From NCBI RefSeq assembly GCF_001440415.1, contig NZ_LLYA01000159.1:186001-250000 (forward strand): a DNA stretch of 64,000 nucleotides. Direction: 5' to 3'. The notes under the pieces are model-generated. The model did not search any database and had not been told where the DNA came from. It saw only the letters and a program-made list of their open reading frames with translations. Position numbers and translations under genes: made by a program. Source of the stretch: Bradyrhizobium retamae. GTDB taxonomy: Bacteria > Pseudomonadota > Alphaproteobacteria > Rhizobiales > Xanthobacteraceae. This document shows, piece by piece, positions 61,938-64,000 of the stretch (position 1 is its first letter; the number at the start of each line of letters is the position of its first letter).

Positions 61938-63134
61938 ATGAGTTCTCCCGGCGCAATGACCGGCCTGCGCGTGATCGATCTGACGCGCGTGCTCGGCGGC
62001 CCCTATTGCACGCAAATCCTCGCCGACCACGGCGCCGACGTGATCAAGGTCGAGCCGCCGGCCGGCGATGAAGTGCGCGACTGGGGCCCTCCGTTCCACG
62101 AGGAGGACGCGGCCTATTTCGTCGGCATCAACCGCAACAAGCGCTCGATCGGCTTCGACCTCGCGTCCGAAGACGGGCGCGCGGTGCTGATGAAGCTATT
62201 GGAGACGGCCGACGTCCTGATCGAGAACTTCAAGCCGGGCACGCTCGACAAATGGGGCATCGGCAACGACGTCTTGCGCGCGAAGTTTCCAAGACTGGTG
62301 CACTGCCGGATTTCCGGCTTCGGCGCCGACGGTCCGCGCGGCGGCAATCCCGGCTATGACGCGATCATCCAGGCCATGACCGGCATGATCGCGGCGACCG
62401 GCTCGCCCGAAAGCGGCCCGATGCGGATCGGCGTTCCGCTGGTCGACATCACCACCGGGCTTTACGCGGCGATCGGCATCCTGATGGCGCTGTCGGAGCG
62501 GCAGCGTTCGGGTCTCGGCCAGTTTCTCGAAACCACGCTGTATGAAACCGGCCTTGCAATCATGCATCCGCACACCGCGAACTATTTCATGCACGGCAAG
62601 CCGCCGTCGCTCACCGGCAACGAGCACCCGAACCTCGTTCCCTACGCGATCTTCCCGACCAAGACCGACAACATTTTCATCGGCGTCGGCAATGACGGCA
62701 CCTTCCGCAAGCTCGCCAGGGAAATCGGCAAACCCGAACTCGGCACCGATCCGCGCTTTGCCCGCAACAAGGACCGAATCGCCAACCGCGAGGCGCTGCG
62801 CGCCGAGCTCGCCGCCGTGTTCAGCCAGCACGAGGCCGAACCGCTCTGCAATCGGCTGCTGGCGGCCGGCCTGCCGGCGGGCCCGGTGCAGAAGATCGAC
62901 CAGGCGCTGACCAATCCGCATACGCTGCATCGTGGCGATATCATCGAAAAGGACTGGTACAAGGGCGTCGCCTCCCCGATCCGACTGGAGCGGACCAAGC
63001 CCAGCCTGCGCCGCACGCCGCCGAAATTCAGCCAGCACACATCGGAGGTGCTGGGCGAGTTCGGCTATTCGAAGAGCGAGATCGAGGCGCTAGTCGCCAA
63101 GGGCGCGGTCTGCGGCTCCGAACGCAAGCGCTAA
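61938..63134 (+). CDS. CaiB/BaiF family CoA-transferase (class III)
   Basis: Moves CoA between carboxylic acids through an acyl-aspartyl intermediate. The 398-residue product has 'LRVIDLTRVLGGPYCTQILADHGADVIKVEPP', a conserved CaiB start read over residues 10-41, 'NRNKRSIGFDLASEDGR' and 'NFKPGTLDKWGI'. The catalytic Asp is in 'GVPLVDITTGLYAA' (Asp170). Family members act on formyl-, succinyl- or acyl-CoA; the donor and acceptor here cannot be told. No obvious acyl-CoA pathway partner is adjacent. The start is ATG 61938. Confidence 0.93.
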   Translation: MSSPGAMTGLRVIDLTRVLGGPYCTQILADHGADVIKVEPPAGDEVRDWGPPFHEEDAAYFVGINRNKRSIGFDLASEDGRAVLMKLLETADVLIENFKPGTLDKWGIGNDVLRAKFPRLVHCRISGFGADGPRGGNPGYDAIIQAMTGMIAATGSPESGPMRIGVPLVDITTGLYAAIGILMALSERQRSGLGQFLETTLYETGLAIMHPHTANYFMHGKPPSLTGNEHPNLVPYAIFPTKTDNIFIGVGNDGTFRKLAREIGKPELGTDPRFARNKDRIANREALRAELAAVFSQHEAEPLCNRLLAAGLPAGPVQKIDQALTNPHTLHRGDIIEKDWYKGVASPIRLERTKPSLRRTPPKFSQHTSEVLGEFGYSKSEIEALVAKGAVCGSERKR

Positions 63135-63137
63135 ACG

Positions 63138-63258
63138 TCGTCGCCCCTGCGAAAAGCAGGGGTCCATACGCCGCGGCTTCGCTTTGGGAGCGGTGGCAGC
63201 CACCTTCGCAATCACGAACGGCTGTGGTTATGGGCCCCTGCAGTTCGCAGGGGCGACG
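63138..63258. repeat. Interspersed palindromic repeat (GTCGCCCCTGC family)
   Basis: GTCGCCCCTGCGAA (63140-63153) and TTCGCAGGGGCGAC (63244-63257) are perfect 14-bp inverted arms, with GCAGGGGTCC and GGGCCCCTGC nested inside. It fills most of the 271-base gap between the CoA-transferase and the ugpB-like gene. Confidence 0.8.
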
Positions 63259-63405
63259 GCTACCACTTGCTCCTTCGCCTATTTTCCGGCTTCCCCAGTC
63301 GCACGCTTTCCCACTAGCATCCTTTCGCTTATACGGTCATTTGCACGTCATCCGGCGCTGTTATCGCGCGAAACGAAGGTGACGACCCCAACCTGGAGGA
63401 ATTAC

Positions 63406-64000
63406 ATGGCATTTCGACAATTCGGCCCAGCCGCGGCAGTCACTGCTGCGCTGGCGTTCGCAACACCTGCCCACGCTGTGACCGAGATCCAGTGGTGGCA
63501 CGCCATGACCGGCGGCAACAACGACATCGTTAACAAGCTCGCCGAAGAGTTCAACGCCAGCCAGTCCGACTACAAGGTCGTGCCGTCCTACAAGGGCAGC
63601 TATCCCGACACCATGAACGCCGGCATCGCGGCGTTCCGCGCCGGCAACGCGCCGCACATCATGCAGGTGTTCGAGGTCGGCACCGCCACCATGATGAGCG
63701 CCACCGGCGCCATCAAGCCGGTTTACCAGCTCATGAAGGATGCCGGCGAGCCGTTCGATCCCAAGGCGTACCTGCCGACCATCACCGGCTACTACTCGAC
63801 CTCGAAGGGCGAGATGCTGTCGTTCCCCTTCAACTCGTCGTCCATGGTGATGTGGATCAACAAGGATGAATTGAAGAAGGCCGGCGTCACCGAAATCCCG
63901 AAGACGTGGCCGGAAGTGTTCGACGCCGCCAAGAAGCTGAAGGCGGCGGGGCATGCGACCTGCGGCTTCTCCAACGCCTGGGCAAGCTGGGCCCATATCG
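63406..64000 (+). CDS. ugpB: Glycerol-3-phosphate ABC transporter substrate-binding protein, 3'-truncated
   Basis: A periplasmic binding protein that runs off the window end; 198 residues are visible. A signal peptide ('FGPAAAVTAALAFATPAHA') is followed by the mature start 'VTEIQWWHAMTGGNNDIVNK' and 'VVPSYKGSYPDTMNAGIAAFRAG', 'PHIMQVFEVGTATMM' and 'FPFNSSSMVMWINKDELKKAG'. These match UgpB, the sn-glycerol-3-phosphate receptor, closely. The ATG at 63406 has GGAGGA 5 bases upstream. The ugpA/E/C genes would be expected beyond the window. Confidence 0.92.
   Translation, partial: MAFRQFGPAAAVTAALAFATPAHAVTEIQWWHAMTGGNNDIVNKLAEEFNASQSDYKVVPSYKGSYPDTMNAGIAAFRAGNAPHIMQVFEVGTATMMSATGAIKPVYQLMKDAGEPFDPKAYLPTITGYYSTSKGEMLSFPFNSSSMVMWINKDELKKAGVTEIPKTWPEVFDAAKKLKAAGHATCGFSNAWASWAHI

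Overview
The window looks like a chromosomal segment of a Bradyrhizobium-type alphaproteobacterium (Nitrobacteraceae). The evidence is high G+C, an Irr regulator with the heme motif at Cys29 and the HHH motif at 117-119, a fabI-fabB-fabA block divergent from irr, a DivL-type kinase with Tyr in place of the phospho-His, AddAB instead of RecBCD, and many short palindromic intergenic repeats of the kind I associate with Bradyrhizobium. No prophage, IS element, integrase, CRISPR array or plasmid-type gene was seen. Almost everything is core metabolism or housekeeping.

Layout. 1-5970: the infB(partial)-rbfA-truB-rpsO-pnp translation/RNA operon, ending in a strong terminator. 6195-10690: oxidative-stress genes, namely a Tat-exported superoxide dismutase, katG, divergent oxyR and an acetyltransferase. 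10771-16765: a secreted protein of unknown function, a glutathione transferase, fabI-fabB-fabA on the minus strand, irr, and an SH3-type secreted protein. 17110-24787: a 2-hydroxyacid dehydrogenase, a frameshifted LysR gene divergent from an aldo/keto reductase, a MoeB/ThiF-like enzyme, a peptidoglycan-binding pseudo-protease and a chemoreceptor. 25357-32006: an orphan ParA-like ATPase, an acetyltransferase overlapping mutM, then the overlapping ubiE-ubiB-coaBC-dut group. 32278-37580: divL, a TsaE-AmgK fusion, a PilZ protein and MurU. 37831-44893: addB-addA-trxA. 44962-48159: a short accessory block (ATP-dependent DNA ligase, DUF2231 membrane protein, frameshifted methyltransferase, metallophosphoesterase). 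48412-53500 (minus): trpF-trpB-trpA-accD-folC. 53561-59867 (minus): aroA-cmk, rpsA, sppA, ihfB and a LapA-like gene. 60011-64000: a FYDLN acidic protein, tRNA-Ala(GGC), ohrR divergent from ohr, a class III CoA-transferase and a truncated ugpB-like gene.

The most interesting object is coaBC (30115-31551). Its protein starts with about 40 residues that read as a FitA/VapB-type ribbon-helix-helix antitoxin DNA-binding domain, followed by a linker and the normal CoaC and CoaB domains. A perfect inverted repeat with 11-bp arms (30061-30087) sits just upstream, in the short gap after ubiB. This suggests an antitoxin domain captured as an autorepressor of coenzyme A synthesis. No toxin gene is nearby. 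Second in interest is the divL / TsaE-AmgK / PilZ / MurU run, which joins cell-cycle control, tRNA t6A synthesis and MurNAc recycling. Two genes (LysR at 18157-19078, methyltransferase at 46719-47431) are each broken by one apparent single-base frameshift.

All functional calls come from reading motifs and from remembered family features. No database search was run.
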